Numbered from the stretch's first letter, positions 16,033-27,431 are shown. The stretch: DNA of 39,030 bases from Pseudomonas sp. BN102 (GCF_029871245.1 NZ_SSON01000049.1:1-39030); one strand, 5' to 3'. The notes: generated by a model not told the origin, from the letters alone. Program-made: numbers and translations.

Positions 16033-17514
16033 ATGGAGAGGCTCACGCAGGGTTTCATCGATATCGCCGGGTGGTTGTTCTACCTCAGCCTGCTGATGGT
16101 CCTCGCCTTGGCAGTACCACAGACGCTTTTCGATCCCACGTCCAGGGACTTCCTCCTGTTGCTCGGCGCGGTCGGCATCTGGCGCTATTCCATGGGGCTC
16201 ACCCATTTCCTCCGCGGCCTGCTGTTCCTCTACGTCGTCTTCCCGCACTACCGGCGCAAGGCGCGTCAGCTCGTCGAGGCGGACGCCCTCCCCCACGTTT
16301 GCCTGCTGGTCACCAGCTTCCGCATCGACGCCCTGACCACCGCCATGGTCTACCGCTCGGTGATCGAGGAAGCCATCGCCTGCGGCCACCCCACCAGCAT
16401 TGTCTGTTCCATAGTCGAGTTGTCCGACGAGTTGCTGGTGAAGCGCATGTGGGCGAGGTACGACCCGCCGGCACGGGTCAAGCTGCACTTCGTGCGCATC
16501 GCCGGCACTGGCAAGCGCGACGGCCTGGCCAATGGTTTTCGCGCCATCTCCCGGCATCTGCCGACGCCTGACGCGGTCGTAGTGGTCATCGATGGCGACA
16601 GCATCCTCCAGCCGGGCATCATCGGCAGGACCGTTCCTTATTTTCGCCTGTTCCCCAGGCTCGGCGGGCTGACCACCAACGAGTTCTGCCATGTGCATGG
16701 CAGCTACATCATGCGCGAGTGGCACAAGCTGCGTTTCGCCCAGCGCCACCTCAACATGTGTTCGATGGCACTCGGCAAGCGAGTGCTGACCATGACCGGG
16801 CGCCTGTCGATGTTCCGCGCTCAGGTGGCGACGGACCCAGGCTTCATCGCCGACGTCGAGAGCGACTATCTCGACCACTGGCGACTCGGCCGATTCCCGT
16901 TCCTCACCGGCGACGACAAGTCCAGCTGGTACAGCCTGATGCGCCTTGGCTACGACACCTTCTACGTGCCGGATGTGGCGATCGACACCATCGAGCACCC
17001 GCCGGAAAAAAGCTTCTTCAAGGCCAGCCGCAAGCTGATGTTCCGCTGGTACGGCAACAACCTGCGGCAGAACTCCCGGGCGATGAGGCTCGGCCCGGGG
17101 CGCCTCGGTCTGTTCACCAGCCTGGTTCTGTTCGACCAGCGCGTGTCGATGTGGACCTGCCTGCTCGGCCTGGCCGTGGCCCTCATCGCCAGTCTCAAGT
17201 ACAGCATCGCCTACCTGCTGATCTACCTGCTTTGGATCGGCTTCACCCGCCTGGTCCTGACCCTGCTGCTGACGGTCACCGGACATCCTGTCGGCCCGGC
17301 TTATCCGCTGCTTCTTTATTACAACCAGATAGTCGGCGCGCTGGTGAAGATCCATGTCTTCTTCCGCCTCGACCAGCAGTCCTGGACGCGCCAGAAAACC
17401 AGGCTCAACCGCAACCTCGGCGGTTTCCAGCGCTGGTTCAATGTCTGGTCGTCACGTTCGATGACCTTTTCAGCCGCCAGTCTGTTCATTGCCACGTTGT
17501 TGCTGGTGGTGTGA
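16033..17514 (+). CDS. alg8: Alginate polymerase catalytic subunit Alg8
   Basis: A 493-residue inner-membrane family-2 glycosyltransferase that polymerises mannuronate from GDP-mannuronate. It has N-terminal membrane segments (residues 12-70), a cytosolic catalytic domain with the donor-binding [10 protein letters not shown] (Asp187 and Asp189), a second acidic cluster [10 protein letters not shown] and the [13 protein letters not shown] segment, then C-terminal membrane spans from about residue 365. It works with Alg44, which supplies cyclic-di-GMP control. The gene follows algD by 80 bases with no visible terminator between. Confidence 0.97.
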   Translation: MERLTQGFIDIAGWLFYLSLLMVLALAVPQTLFDPTSRDFLLLLGAVGIWRYSMGLTHFLRGLLFLYVVFPHYRRKARQLVEADALPHVCLLVTSFRIDALTTAMVYRSVIEEAIACGHPTSIVCSIVELSDELLVKRMWARYDPPARVKLHFVRIAGTGKRDGLANGFRAISRHLPTPDAVVVVIDGDSILQPGIIGRTVPYFRLFPRLGGLTTNEFCHVHGSYIMREWHKLRFAQRHLNMCSMALGKRVLTMTGRLSMFRAQVATDPGFIADVESDYLDHWRLGRFPFLTGDDKSSWYSLMRLGYDTFYVPDVAIDTIEHPPEKSFFKASRKLMFRWYGNNLRQNSRAMRLGPGRLGLFTSLVLFDQRVSMWTCLLGLAVALIASLKYSIAYLLIYLLWIGFTRLVLTLLLTVTGHPVGPAYPLLLYYNQIVGALVKIHVFFRLDQQSWTRQKTRLNRNLGGFQRWFNVWSSRSMTFSAASLFIATLLLVV

Positions 17515-17547
17515 GCCAAGCCAATGGAATTGAGTAGGAACGTCGCC

Positions 17548-18693
17548 ATGAACACAGCCGTCAACGTCGTGCATGAATCGGAAATCCAGCGTCAGCACGC
17601 CCGGGTGCGGATTCCGGCGAGGATACGTTTCGCCGGAAAGAACCAGCACCTGGTCGAGCACAGCCTGCAGGAGCTTTCCGCCGGCGGATTCAGCTACCTG
17701 GCGGGAAAGCACTCGGTCGCGGTCGGCGACTACCACAAAGGCGAACTGATCTTCGCCATCGACGACCTGGCGCTGGTCATGCGCGTCGAGTTCCAGGTGC
17801 GTTCGGTGGATCCGACCAGCAACCGTGCCGGCTGCCAGTTCCACAACCTCAAGCCGCGCGACATCGTCACCTTGCGCCACCTGATTTCCGCGCACCTTTC
17901 CGGTGAACTGGTCAGCGTCGGTGAGCTGCTCAGTACCCTGCAGCGCGACAACTTCGGCGCACCGCGGAAGAACAAGGGCCACGCGGGACTGGGGTCGTTC
18001 GGTCGCTTTCGAGCAATGGTCCTCAGTCTGGTCGTGCTGGTCATCGGTGTGGTGGCCTTCGTCTTCATCGCTTCGGCTGTGTACGACCTGTACTTCGTCA
18101 CCCATGCCCAGTCCGCACTGGTCACTGTCCCCAGCATGGAGGTGACCATGCCGCGCGAAGGTACGGTGCAAAGCCTGATCGGCGAAGACGGGGTGGTGAC
18201 CAAGGGAGCACCGGTCGCCACCTTCAAGACCTCGATGATGGATATGTTCAAGGGCCAGCTGGCCGACAGCCAGATCAAGCCCGAGCGTCTCGAGGAGTTG
18301 CTGGGCCGGCAGATGAGTGGGACGGTCACCAGCCCATGCGATTGCACCCTGCTCCGCCAACTGGTGGCTGATGGACAGTTCGCCAGCAAGGGTGACGTGA
18401 TCTTCCAGTTCGCTCAGCGTGGCAGCCAGGCCAGCATCGAAGCCAAGTTTCCCTATGCGAAGTTCAGGGCGGTCGCCCCGGGAAACCGGGTCAGCTTCGT
18501 GGTCGCGGGTGAAAACCAGGAGCGCGGCGGAAGTATCGTCAGCAGCAACCTGAACTCCGCCACCATCAACGACCTGTCCACCGATATCCGTGTACAGATC
18601 AAACCTGACGAACCGCTGGACAATGCCCTCGCCGGCCGGCCGGTGGAAGTCAGCGTCACTCGGGGGCCATCGCTTGTATGGCTGATCTATTAG
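17548..18693 (+). CDS. alg44: Alginate co-polymerase with PilZ domain, Alg44
   Basis: A 381-residue inner-membrane protein. The N-terminal PilZ domain binds cyclic-di-GMP and activates Alg8, one membrane span follows at about 152-175 (VLSLVVLVIGVVAFVFIASA), and a periplasmic membrane-fusion-like domain links to the secretion complex. RxxxR is present as Arg15 and Arg19, but the second PilZ motif reads ELSAGG: Glu42 replaces the usual Asp (Asp44 in P. aeruginosa). Ser44 is retained. ATG 17548 is chosen because it gives the family N-terminus MNTAVNVVHESE and has AGGA upstream; an in-frame ATG at 17524 is less likely. Confidence 0.96.
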   Translation: MNTAVNVVHESEIQRQHARVRIPARIRFAGKNQHLVEHSLQELSAGGFSYLAGKHSVAVGDYHKGELIFAIDDLALVMRVEFQVRSVDPTSNRAGCQFHNLKPRDIVTLRHLISAHLSGELVSVGELLSTLQRDNFGAPRKNKGHAGLGSFGRFRAMVLSLVVLVIGVVAFVFIASAVYDLYFVTHAQSALVTVPSMEVTMPREGTVQSLIGEDGVVTKGAPVATFKTSMMDMFKGQLADSQIKPERLEELLGRQMSGTVTSPCDCTLLRQLVADGQFASKGDVIFQFAQRGSQASIEAKFPYAKFRAVAPGNRVSFVVAGENQERGGSIVSSNLNSATINDLSTDIRVQIKPDEPLDNALAGRPVEVSVTRGPSLVWLIY

Positions 18694-18727
18694 CTCCAGG
18701 CGCTGGGGCCCTTTGGAGGACCTGCTC

Positions 18728-20140
18728 GTGGCTGAGATACATGTACGCCCTCTCCTGCTCCTAGGCGTCCTGGGCCTGGCCGGCTGCACCGGCCTGCCCG
18801 ATCAGCGCCTGGCGCAGGAGGCCATGGCCCGCGGCGACACCGCCACTGCCGAACAGAACTATCGCCAGCTCGCCGACCTCGGTTACGCCGACGCCCAGGT
18901 GGGCCTCGCCGACATCCAGCTGGAAACCGGCGACCCCGAGCAGCGGCGCCAGGCCGAGGCGACCTACCGCCAGGCCGCCGCCACCTCACCGCGCGCCGCC
19001 GCGCGCCTGGGACGACTGCTGGCGAGCAAGCCGGGCGCCAGCGAGGCCGAGCAGCGGGAAGCTCAAACGCTGCTCAAGGATGCCATGGCCGCCGGCGAGC
19101 AGAACACGGTGCTGCCGCTGACCCTGCTCTATGTGCAACACCCGCAGACCTTTCCCACGGTCAATGCGCAGCAGCAGGTCAACCAGTGGCGCGCCGAGGG
19201 CCACCCACAGGCGGAACTGGCGCAAGTGCTGCTGTACCGGGCCCAGGGTAGCTACGACCAGCATCTCGACGAAATCGAACGCATCTGCAAGGAGGCCCTG
19301 ACGGTGCAGGATGCCTGCTACGTCGAATTGGCCACGGTTTACCAGAAGCGCGGGCAGCGCGAACAGCAACAAGCCCTGATCGCTCAACTGCAGACTGCCT
19401 ACCAGAACGGCCGGGTGCCACCGCAACGGATCGACTCGGTGGCCCAGGTGCTGGTTGACCCGGCGCTCGGTAAACCTGATTTCGAGGCCGCCAAGGCCCT
19501 GCTGGAACCGATCGCGCCGAGCTATCCGGCGGCCTGGGTGAGCCTCGCTCGCCTGCTCTACGACGCCCCGGACCAGGACAATACCGAGCAGGTGATGGAC
19601 TATCTGCAACGCGCCAGCGATGCCGGCGAATCACGCGCAGAGCTGCTGCTGGGCAAGATCTACTACGAAGGCAAGCTGGTACCGCAGGACCCGGCCAAGG
19701 CCGAGCAGCACCTGCTCAAGGCCGCGGCTACCGAGCCGAGTGCCAACTACTACCTGGGACAGATCTACCGCCGCGGCTATCTCGGCGAGGTAAACCCGGA
19801 CAAGGCTCTCGACCACCTGCTCAGTGCCGCCCGCAGCGGCCACACCAGCGCCGATTACGCCCTTGCGCAGCTGTTCAGCCAGGGCCGTGGAATCCAGCCG
19901 GACCTGGTCAACGCCTACATGTTCAGCCAGCTCGCGGTACAGGCTGGCAAGCCCGAAGCGGCGGCCTATTCCACGCAACTGGCGCAACAGTTGACGCCAG
20001 CCCAGCGCGCCGAAGCGCAAAAGCGACTACAGGCGGAGCGGCAGTTTCGCGGTGATAGCACTATGCTCCGTGCTGCTGCCAGCGGTGACGTTCTCAGTGT
20101 CGAACCGCCCGCTGGCAGCACCGCCGACCTTAGTCCCTAA
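18728..20140 (+). CDS. algK: Alginate secretion lipoprotein AlgK (TPR/Sel1 repeats)
   Basis: A 470-residue outer-membrane lipoprotein scaffold that helps place AlgE and joins the periplasmic alginate complex. The lipobox is LAGC at residues 17-20. The rest is Sel1/TPR-like helical repeats, such as [50 protein letters not shown] and [19 protein letters not shown]. The start is taken as GTG 18728: it is preceded by GGAGG, and the nearby ATG at 18740 is out of frame. The signal peptide is only weakly basic, which is unusual. Confidence 0.95.
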   Translation: MAEIHVRPLLLLGVLGLAGCTGLPDQRLAQEAMARGDTATAEQNYRQLADLGYADAQVGLADIQLETGDPEQRRQAEATYRQAAATSPRAAARLGRLLASKPGASEAEQREAQTLLKDAMAAGEQNTVLPLTLLYVQHPQTFPTVNAQQQVNQWRAEGHPQAELAQVLLYRAQGSYDQHLDEIERICKEALTVQDACYVELATVYQKRGQREQQQALIAQLQTAYQNGRVPPQRIDSVAQVLVDPALGKPDFEAAKALLEPIAPSYPAAWVSLARLLYDAPDQDNTEQVMDYLQRASDAGESRAELLLGKIYYEGKLVPQDPAKAEQHLLKAAATEPSANYYLGQIYRRGYLGEVNPDKALDHLLSAARSGHTSADYALAQLFSQGRGIQPDLVNAYMFSQLAVQAGKPEAAAYSTQLAQQLTPAQRAEAQKRLQAERQFRGDSTMLRAAASGDVLSVEPPAGSTADLSP

Positions 20141-20151
20141 CGGAACAGACC

Positions 20152-21606
20152 ATGAAACGACAACAATGGATTCGCGTTAGCCTGACCGTTCCACTGCTCT
20201 GCGGCGCTCCGGCATGGGCCGCGACGATGAACGACAAACCATTCGGGCTCGACATCAAGATCACCGCCCAGTCCGAGGATGACCGCGACCTCGGTACCCG
20301 CGACGGTGGCGACGTCAACGGCATCGGTATCGACGTGCGCCCCTGGTTCTACTTCCAGCGCGGTGACTGGAGCGCCTACGCCATGGCGCAGGCGGTGGCG
20401 GCCACCGACACCATCGAAACCGACCCCCTGCAGTCCCCCGACCTGGAGGAGGGTTCCAGCAGCGTCAGCGACAATGACAATGACCGCCAGGCCGATGACA
20501 GTTACCTGGCGATGCGCGAATTCTGGATCGGCTACTCCGGCTTTACCGCTTACCCGGGCGAAGAGCTGCGCTTCGGCCGCCAGCGCCTGCGCAACGACGA
20601 CAGCCTCTGGCGCGACACCAACATCGAAGCCCTGAACTGGACGTTCGACACCACCCTCCTCCGTGCCCATCTCGGCCTGGCCGAACGCTTCAGCGAGTAC
20701 CGCACCGATATCGACGAACTGGCGCCGGAGGATGAGGACCGTCAGCACCTCTATGGCGACATCGCCACCCAGTGGACGCCCGGCCACTGGGTCGGCCTCA
20801 ACCTGCACTACAGCCACGACGATGGCGACTTGCCCAGCCCCGGTGAAGAGGTCGATCAGTTGGACAAGAACACCACCGGCGACCTCACCTGGGTCGGCTT
20901 GAGCGCCAACAGCGACGCGTTCGACTGGCGCAATCAGCAGACACTGAACTACTGGGCCAGCGTGATCTGGCTGAATGGCGACCGCGACCAGTTGCTCACC
21001 ACCAGCGGACCCGCCGGCCAGCCCATCGCCAGCGGCGAGGAGAGCGCCAATGTCAACGCCTGGGGCACCGACCTCGGCCTGCGCTGGAGTATCGACCCGA
21101 GCTGGCGGGCCGGTATCGCCTACGCCCGTGGCAGCGGCGGCGGTGATGACGGCGAGGACAACTTCCAACAGACCGGACTGGAGAGCAACCGCAACAGCTT
21201 CACCGGGACGCGCTCGCGCGTGCACCGCTTCGGCGAAGCCTTCCGTGGCGAATTGAGCAATTTGCAGGTGGCTACCCTGTTCGGCTCCTGGCAGCTGCGC
21301 GATGAGTATGACGCCAGCCTGGTCTACCACCGCTTCTGGCGCGTCGACGGCGACCAGCCACTCGGCGACAGCGGCGTCAACGCCGCCCTGGTCGAGGACG
21401 ACAAGGACATCGGCCAGGAAGTCGACCTGGTGCTTACCAAGTACTTCAAGGAGGGCCTGCTGCCGGCCTCCATGAGCCAGGCGATCGACGAACCCTCGGC
21501 ACTGGTTCGCTTTCGCGGCGGCCTGTTCCTTTCGGGCGATGCCTATGGCAGTGGCGTCGACTCGAACATGCACCGCGCCATCGTCGATGTGATCTGGCGT
21601 TTCTGA
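20152..21606 (+). CDS. algE: Outer-membrane alginate export porin AlgE
   Basis: A 484-residue beta-barrel through which alginate leaves the cell. The signal peptide ends at about residue 24 (LLCGAPAWA). Many alternating aromatic strands follow, including [39 protein letters not shown] and [19 protein letters not shown], and the chain ends in a C-terminal aromatic (VIWRF), the usual signal for barrel assembly. It starts 11 bases after algK, which encodes its lipoprotein partner. Confidence 0.96.
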   Translation: MKRQQWIRVSLTVPLLCGAPAWAATMNDKPFGLDIKITAQSEDDRDLGTRDGGDVNGIGIDVRPWFYFQRGDWSAYAMAQAVAATDTIETDPLQSPDLEEGSSSVSDNDNDRQADDSYLAMREFWIGYSGFTAYPGEELRFGRQRLRNDDSLWRDTNIEALNWTFDTTLLRAHLGLAERFSEYRTDIDELAPEDEDRQHLYGDIATQWTPGHWVGLNLHYSHDDGDLPSPGEEVDQLDKNTTGDLTWVGLSANSDAFDWRNQQTLNYWASVIWLNGDRDQLLTTSGPAGQPIASGEESANVNAWGTDLGLRWSIDPSWRAGIAYARGSGGGDDGEDNFQQTGLESNRNSFTGTRSRVHRFGEAFRGELSNLQVATLFGSWQLRDEYDASLVYHRFWRVDGDQPLGDSGVNAALVEDDKDIGQEVDLVLTKYFKEGLLPASMSQAIDEPSALVRFRGGLFLSGDAYGSGVDSNMHRAIVDVIWRF

Positions 21607-21626
21607 CCCAGAGGAGGACCGTAACG

Positions 21627-23192
21627 ATGTACAACCGGTGGTGCGCAACTCGCTCCCTGGTCGTCCTGCTGATTGGTGCACTGCTGACCGGCAGTGCGCT
21701 GGCAGGACAACCGAGCGTGCCGCCGGTGGACACCAAGGAGGTTCCCAAGGCCAGGAACTATACCGTCACCAGTGTGCCGGTCGAATCGCTGACCCTGGCC
21801 GAGCCCAAGCTGCCGGACATGTCGGGCTACACTGCTGCCGCGGTGCAAGCCAGGATCCAGCGTGGCGAACCCGGCCGGGTGACGCTGCGGCGCATGCTGC
21901 AGCAGGAAACGCTGAAGCAATTCGTTGGCGGCAACAACCGCCTGGCCGAGTGGGTCAGGCGCCAGCGCGGCATGCCGCAGGCCATATTCATCGAAGGCGG
22001 CTACGTCGACCTCGCCACACTGGCGAAAAAGCTGCCCAAGCAGCATTTCAGTGTCAGCGCCGAGGGCATCTACCTGGCGCGGTTGCCAATAGTCGTGGCC
22101 CGCGGCGCGACCCTGCACATCGACCGCCAGACCCTGCGTCTGTCGCAGGAGCGCGGCGCCTTCCTGATCAACGACGGCAAGCTGTTCATCACCGACAGCA
22201 AGGTCATCGGCTGGCGCGAAGCGGAGAATGCCGCTGCGGGCCTGCGCAAGCCCGGGGAGTTCCGCCCCTTCCTGCTGTCCTGGGGCGGCACCGAGACCTA
22301 CATAGTCAAGAGTTTCCTCGGTAGCCTCGGTTACAACAGCAACAAGTCCTATGGCATGTCCCTGTCGCAGCACACGCCGGATATCAATAAACGCCTGCGC
22401 CGCCCTGCGCCCATGGGCTGGCTGATCGATTCGGAGTTCGCCGACCTCTGGTTCGGTTTCTACTGCTACGAAGCCCGGGATGTGGTGCTCAAGGGCAACA
22501 CCTTCCGCGACAGCCAGGTCTATGGCATCGACCCGCACGACCGCTCGCAGCGGTTGATCATCGCCAACAACACCGTGCGCGGGACCCGCGAGAAGCACGG
22601 CATCATCATTTCCAGGGAGGTCGACGACAGCTGGATCTTCAACAACCAGATCCATGACAACAACCTTTCCGGCATCGTTCTCGACCGTAACAGCGTCAAC
22701 AACCTGGTGGCCTGGAACGAGGTGTACGACAACCGGGCCGATGGCATCACCCTTTACGAAAGCTCGAACAACCTGTTCTGGGGCAACCGGGTAATCGGCA
22801 ATGCCCGCCACGGCATCCGCCTGCGCAATAGCGTGAACATCCGACTGTACGAGAACTTCGTCGTCGGCAACGGTTTGAGCGGCGTCTATGGGCACACCAG
22901 GAAGCTCTCTGACAAACGCCGCAACCCCAAGCTCGACCCCTACGACACCAAAGTGTCGATGACCCTGGTCGGCGGTCAGCTGTCCGGCAACGGCAGCACC
23001 CCGCTGACGATCGATTCGCCGCTCTCCATCGAGTTGTACCGGGTGGACATGGCGCTGCCGGGAAAATCCTCGGGCATCAGCCTCAGCGGCATCCTGGGTG
23101 AGCGCCAGGACGAAATCCTCGATCTGCTGGTGCGCCAGCGCAAAGCCGTGCGAATCGCCCTGGTGGAAAGCCAGGCGGGACTTAAGGACTGA
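21627..23192 (+). CDS. algG: Mannuronan C5-epimerase AlgG
   Basis: This 521-residue periplasmic enzyme converts mannuronate to guluronate residues in the polymer. A signal peptide precedes about residue 27 (GSALAGQ). The right-handed beta-helix carries the catalytic DPHD motif at 302-305 in YGIDPHDRSQRL. Repeats such as NQIHDNNLSGIVLDRNSVNN and ADGITLYESSNNLFWGNRV are typical of the CASH/parallel beta-helix family. The start has GAGGAGG upstream. AlgG is also structurally needed for the export complex. Confidence 0.97.
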   Translation: MYNRWCATRSLVVLLIGALLTGSALAGQPSVPPVDTKEVPKARNYTVTSVPVESLTLAEPKLPDMSGYTAAAVQARIQRGEPGRVTLRRMLQQETLKQFVGGNNRLAEWVRRQRGMPQAIFIEGGYVDLATLAKKLPKQHFSVSAEGIYLARLPIVVARGATLHIDRQTLRLSQERGAFLINDGKLFITDSKVIGWREAENAAAGLRKPGEFRPFLLSWGGTETYIVKSFLGSLGYNSNKSYGMSLSQHTPDINKRLRRPAPMGWLIDSEFADLWFGFYCYEARDVVLKGNTFRDSQVYGIDPHDRSQRLIIANNTVRGTREKHGIIISREVDDSWIFNNQIHDNNLSGIVLDRNSVNNLVAWNEVYDNRADGITLYESSNNLFWGNRVIGNARHGIRLRNSVNIRLYENFVVGNGLSGVYGHTRKLSDKRRNPKLDPYDTKVSMTLVGGQLSGNGSTPLTIDSPLSIELYRVDMALPGKSSGISLSGILGERQDEILDLLVRQRKAVRIALVESQAGLKD

Positions 23193-23202
23193 GGTGACCC
23201 TC

Positions 23203-24621
23203 ATGAACGCAAGTCAACTGTCATACCTGCCACTGGCCCTGACGCTGCTAGCCACCAGCGCCGTACAGGCAGAAGGCCCGGTCTATCGGGCAACGCCCTG
23301 TTGCAGCCTGTGCCCGGCGGCACACGACGCCAGCCGGTACACCACCGATTACCAGAAGAACTTCATCACCCTGGTGCAGGCCCAGGGCGACTGGCTATTC
23401 CGCACCCGCGAAGACCTGCGCACCGAGTTCGATACCTCGCCGGCCGGCTACCGTCGGCTGCAACGCTTGCACGACGCCTTCCAGAGCAAGGGCATCGAGC
23501 TGGTGCTGGTCTATCAGCCGACCCGCGGCCTGGTAAACCGCGACAAGCTCAACCCCGCACAGGTGGCCAGCTTCGACTATCAACGGGCACTGACCAACTA
23601 CCAGGCCATGCTCGGCCGCTTCAAGCGGATGGGGTTCGCCGTGCCGGATCTTGCGCAGTTGGCCGGCGAGCATGAGGAGCATGCCTTCTACTTCCGCGGC
23701 GACCAGCACTGGACCCCATACGGCGCGGATCGCACAGCCAGGCTGGTGGCCGAGACGATCAAGCGGTTGCCGGTCTACCAGGGCATCCCGAAACGCGAGT
23801 ACGTCAGCAAGGTGACTGGCCGCATGGGCAAGAATGGCACCCTGCACAAGGTCGCCGGGCAGCTATGCGGCACCAGCTATGCCACCGAATACACGGACCA
23901 GTTCGCCACCGAGCCGAAGAATGCGAGCGGCAGCGACGAGCTGTTCGGCGACACCGGCAACCCGCAGATAGTCCTGATCGGCACCAGCCATAGCGGGCCG
24001 AACTACAACTTCGCCGGCTTCCTCGCCGAGCACCTGGGCGCCGACGTGCTCAATGCGGCCTTGCCCGGTGGAGGCCTGGAAGAGGCCTTGTTGCAGTTGC
24101 TCGGCAGTCAGGAGTTCCTGAACAGGCCGCCGAAGATCCTGATCTGGGAATTCTCACCGCTCTACCGCCTGGACCAGGAAACCATCTACCGGCAGATCTT
24201 CGCCATGCTCGACAACGGCTGTGTCGGCAAGCCGGCGATACTTTCGGCAAAGACCAGGTTGCGTCCAGGCAGCAACGAGGTCCTGGTCAACGGCCAGGAC
24301 GGCCTGAAGAATGTACGTAACGGCCAGTACCAGGTGGACATCCGCTTCGCCGATACCTCGGTGAAGACCCTGCAAGCCTCCCTCTGGCACCTCAACGGCC
24401 GGCGCGAAACGCTGAAGATCGAGAAACCCGCATCCAGCGCGACCGATGGCCGCTTCGCCTTCGAGTTGCGCTCGGACCAGGACTGGGCCGACCTGATCCT
24501 GCTTTCCCTCGAGCTGCAAGGACCGCCAGCGGGCAGCAAGCCGCTCGACGTCGAGGTCAAGGTGTGCCAGCGCAACCGTTTTGCCGCGCCCGCACAGCAG
24601 ACGGCCCAGAGCGAACCGTGA
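23203..24621 (+). CDS. algX: Alginate O-acetyltransferase / export protein AlgX
   Basis: A 472-residue periplasmic protein with a signal peptide, an SGNH-hydrolase-like domain and a C-terminal carbohydrate-binding module. The catalytic residues are visible: Asp167 and His169 in [10 protein letters not shown], and the serine in [13 protein letters not shown] near residue 262. AlgX transfers acetyl groups to mannuronate and links AlgK, AlgG and AlgE. ATG 23203 is chosen for the GAGGTGA upstream and the hydrophobic signal that follows; an earlier in-frame start overlaps algG. Confidence 0.95.
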   Translation: MNASQLSYLPLALTLLATSAVQAEGPVYRATPCCSLCPAAHDASRYTTDYQKNFITLVQAQGDWLFRTREDLRTEFDTSPAGYRRLQRLHDAFQSKGIELVLVYQPTRGLVNRDKLNPAQVASFDYQRALTNYQAMLGRFKRMGFAVPDLAQLAGEHEEHAFYFRGDQHWTPYGADRTARLVAETIKRLPVYQGIPKREYVSKVTGRMGKNGTLHKVAGQLCGTSYATEYTDQFATEPKNASGSDELFGDTGNPQIVLIGTSHSGPNYNFAGFLAEHLGADVLNAALPGGGLEEALLQLLGSQEFLNRPPKILIWEFSPLYRLDQETIYRQIFAMLDNGCVGKPAILSAKTRLRPGSNEVLVNGQDGLKNVRNGQYQVDIRFADTSVKTLQASLWHLNGRRETLKIEKPASSATDGRFAFELRSDQDWADLILLSLELQGPPAGSKPLDVEVKVCQRNRFAAPAQQTAQSEP

Positions 24622-24628
24622 GGACCGC

Positions 24629-25735
24629 ATGATGCGCGCGCAGCGACTGCTGCCCTGCCTCCTGGCATGCGGCCTACTCGCCAGCGGCACTGTGCAAGGC
24701 GCCGGACTGGTGCCGCCGCCCGGCTATTACGCAGCGGTCGAGCGGGACAGGAAGGGCGACCCGCAGGACTGCACGCTGACGACCCCTGAGCCCTATACCG
24801 AGGCTCTGGTATTCCGCAGCAAGTACGAGGGTTCGGACCAGGCGCGCGCGACCCTCAATCGCGAGGCCGAGCAGGAATTCCGCGCCAAGACCAAGGCCAT
24901 CAACGACCTCGAGCGCGGGGTCAACAAGCAGGTGATGCGCTACATGCGCGATGGCCAGGCCCAGAGCCTGCAATGCACCCTGCAATGGCTCGGTGATTGG
25001 GCCCAGGCCAACGCCTTGCTGTCCACCGACTTCAATCACACCGGCAAGTCGATGCGCAAATGGGCCTTGGGCAGCCTGTCTGCGGCCTGGCTGCGGCTGA
25101 AGTTCTCCAGGTCGCAGCCTCTTGCACCCTACGCGCGGCAGAGCCAGCTGATCGAGTCGTGGTTCGTCAAACTGGCGGAGCAGACGATCAAGGACTGGAG
25201 CGACCTGCCGCTGAAGGAGATCAACAACCACTCCTACTGGGCCGCCTGGTCGGTGATGGCCGCCGCCGTGGCGACCAACCGCAGCGACTTCTTCGACTGG
25301 TCGGTGGCGCAATTCCGCGTGGCCGCCGGACAAGTGGACCGGGACGGCTTCCTGCCCAACGAACTCAGGCGCGAGCAGCGCGCCCTCGCCTACCACAACT
25401 ACAGCCTGCCGCCCCTGGCGATGATCGCCGCCTTCGCCCAGGCCAACGGCGTCGATTTGCGCGAAGACCACGACGGGGCGCTGCGCCGCCTGGCAGAGCG
25501 GGTGCTGCAAGGCATCGAGGATCCGGATGACTTCGCCGACAAGGCCGGCAAGCGCCAGTCCATGTCCGAGCTGAAAGAAGACAGCAAGTTCGCCTGGCTG
25601 GAACCCTACTGCACGCTCTACCGCTGCAGCGCTGAAACGCTGAAGTGGAAGCAGTCGATGCAGCCATTCAGGAACTTCCGCCTCGGCGGAGACCTGACCC
25701 GATTGTTCGATCCAGCGGCGGCGAAGAAGGGCTGA
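24629..25735 (+). CDS. algL: Alginate lyase AlgL
   Basis: A 368-residue periplasmic lyase of polysaccharide lyase family 5. It cleaves alginate by beta-elimination and clears polymer misdirected into the periplasm. The signal peptide ends near residue 24. Catalytic segments NNHSYWAAW (His201) and [11 protein letters not shown] are present. ATG 24629 or 24632 follows GAGG that overlaps the algX stop codon. A 193-base gap with inverted repeats follows before algI, the largest gap inside the operon. Confidence 0.96.
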   Translation: MMRAQRLLPCLLACGLLASGTVQGAGLVPPPGYYAAVERDRKGDPQDCTLTTPEPYTEALVFRSKYEGSDQARATLNREAEQEFRAKTKAINDLERGVNKQVMRYMRDGQAQSLQCTLQWLGDWAQANALLSTDFNHTGKSMRKWALGSLSAAWLRLKFSRSQPLAPYARQSQLIESWFVKLAEQTIKDWSDLPLKEINNHSYWAAWSVMAAAVATNRSDFFDWSVAQFRVAAGQVDRDGFLPNELRREQRALAYHNYSLPPLAMIAAFAQANGVDLREDHDGALRRLAERVLQGIEDPDDFADKAGKRQSMSELKEDSKFAWLEPYCTLYRCSAETLKWKQSMQPFRNFRLGGDLTRLFDPAAAKKG

Positions 25736-25928
25736 TACAGGCGGTGCGCACGGCGGGCGCATCGCACGAACGAGCTTCACGGCGACGCAGAGCGCCTTCC
25801 CACCCCACGTACGGGGTGATGCAACACCCCGATCGCGCCAAGAGGCGACGGGCGAAAGACCTTGCATCACCAGGGGAGAAACGGGTGGGCCGCTTGGCCC
25901 TGACAGTTCTTCAATGGAGGAAACGCGG
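25736..25928 (+). promoter_or_regulatory. algL-algI gap with mutually exclusive hairpins
   Basis: GGGGTG at 25813-25818 can pair with CACCCC at 25801-25806 or with CACCCC at 25825-25830. The overlapping GGTGATGCAA (25815-25824) is perfectly complementary to TTGCATCACC (25862-25871). No T-run follows. This looks like a structured mRNA segment at the border between the export/lyase genes and the acetylation genes; role unknown. Confidence 0.5.
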
Positions 25929-27422
25929 ATGGTGTTTTCATCCAACGTGTTCCTGTTTCTGTTCCTGCCGACCTTTCTCGGCTTGTACTACCTGTGCGGG
26001 GCACGCTATCGCAATCTGCTGCTGCTGATCGCCAGCTATGTGTTCTACGCCTGGTGGCGGGTCGACTTCCTCGCCCTGTTCGCCGTGGTGACCCTGTGGA
26101 ACTACTGGATCGGCCTCAAAGTTGGCGCCGCGGGGGTACGCACCCGGTCCGCCAGGCACTGGCTACTGCTCGGCGTGGCGTTGGACCTGGCCATCCTCGG
26201 CTACTTCAAGTACACCAATTTCGGTGTCGACAGCTTCAATGCGCTGATCGCCACGTTCGGCCTGCAGCCCTTCGTGATCAGCCACATCCTGCTGCCGATC
26301 GGCATCTCCTTCTACGTCTTCGAGTCCATCAGCTACATCATCGATGTCTACCGCGGCGACACCCCGGCCACCCATCGCCTGATCGACTTCGCCGCCTTCG
26401 TGGCGATCTTCCCGCACCTGATCGCCGGTCCCGTGTTGCGTTTCCGCGACCTGGCCGGCCAGTTCCACCACCGCACCCATACCCTCGACAAGTTTGCCGA
26501 GGGCTGCACGCGCTTCATGCAGGGTTTCATCAAGAAGGTATTCATCGCCGATACCCTGGCGCCGCTGGTCAGCCATTGCTTCGCCCTGGAAAACCCCAGT
26601 GCCGCCGATGCCTGGCTTGGCGCCCTGGCGTATACCGCGCAGCTGTATTTCGATTTCTCCGGCTACAGCGACATGGCCATCGGCCTCGGCCTGATGATGG
26701 GCTTCCGCTTTCTGGAGAACTTCAAGCAGCCCTATATCAGCCAGTCGATCACCGAGTTCTGGCGGCGCTGGCACATCAGCTTGTCGACCTGGCTGCGCGA
26801 CTACCTGTACGTCAGCCTCGGCGGCAACCGCGGTGGCACGGTCTCGACTTACCGCAACCTGATGCTGACCATGTTGCTTGGCGGCCTGTGGCACGGCGCC
26901 AACTTCACTTTCGTGCTCTGGGGGGCCTGGCACGGACTCTGGCTGGCGATGGAACGCGCCCTTGGCGTCGACGCCGCCCCGCAGCGTTTCAACCCGTTGA
27001 AGTGGGTCGCCACCTTCCTGGTGGTGATCCTTGGCTGGGTGCTGTTCCGCTCGGAGAACCTGCAGGTCGCCGCGCGCATGTACCAGGCGATGTTCAGTTT
27101 CGGCGGCTGGCAGCTGTCGGAGTTCGGCCAGGCCGGCCTCACCGACCTCCAGGTCGCCACCCTGGTCATCGCCTATGCCGGCCTCGCGCTCTTTGGTCTG
27201 CACGATTTCTATAGCAAGCCGCTCGCCCATGCCGCGCCCAAAGCCGCAGTCGACGAGCCGGCCGGCGAGGCCATGCCCGTGGCCGCCGGTGCCAGTCGAG
27301 TCGGACGCCTGCTCGCCTGGTCGACGACGCTGCAGCGCCCCCTGCTGCTCCTGCTGTTCTGCGCCTCGGTGCTGAAGCTCTCGGCGCAGAGCTACTCGCC
27401 TTTCCTCTACTTCCAGTTCTGA
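25929..27422 (+). CDS. algI: Alginate O-acetylation MBOAT protein AlgI
   Basis: A 497-residue polytopic inner-membrane protein of the MBOAT family that carries acetyl groups across the membrane for alginate acetylation. Many transmembrane segments are visible. The MBOAT histidine is His322 in GGLWHGANF, and the conserved TEFWRRWHISLSTWLRDY block precedes it. ATG 25929 gives the family start MVFSSNVFLFLF and has GGAGG upstream; a start five codons earlier would place the ribosome site inside the gene. AlgJ follows after nine bases. Confidence 0.97.
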   Translation: MVFSSNVFLFLFLPTFLGLYYLCGARYRNLLLLIASYVFYAWWRVDFLALFAVVTLWNYWIGLKVGAAGVRTRSARHWLLLGVALDLAILGYFKYTNFGVDSFNALIATFGLQPFVISHILLPIGISFYVFESISYIIDVYRGDTPATHRLIDFAAFVAIFPHLIAGPVLRFRDLAGQFHHRTHTLDKFAEGCTRFMQGFIKKVFIADTLAPLVSHCFALENPSAADAWLGALAYTAQLYFDFSGYSDMAIGLGLMMGFRFLENFKQPYISQSITEFWRRWHISLSTWLRDYLYVSLGGNRGGTVSTYRNLMLTMLLGGLWHGANFTFVLWGAWHGLWLAMERALGVDAAPQRFNPLKWVATFLVVILGWVLFRSENLQVAARMYQAMFSFGGWQLSEFGQAGLTDLQVATLVIAYAGLALFGLHDFYSKPLAHAAPKAAVDEPAGEAMPVAAGASRVGRLLAWSTTLQRPLLLLLFCASVLKLSAQSYSPFLYFQF

Positions 27423-27431
27423 GGCAGCGTC

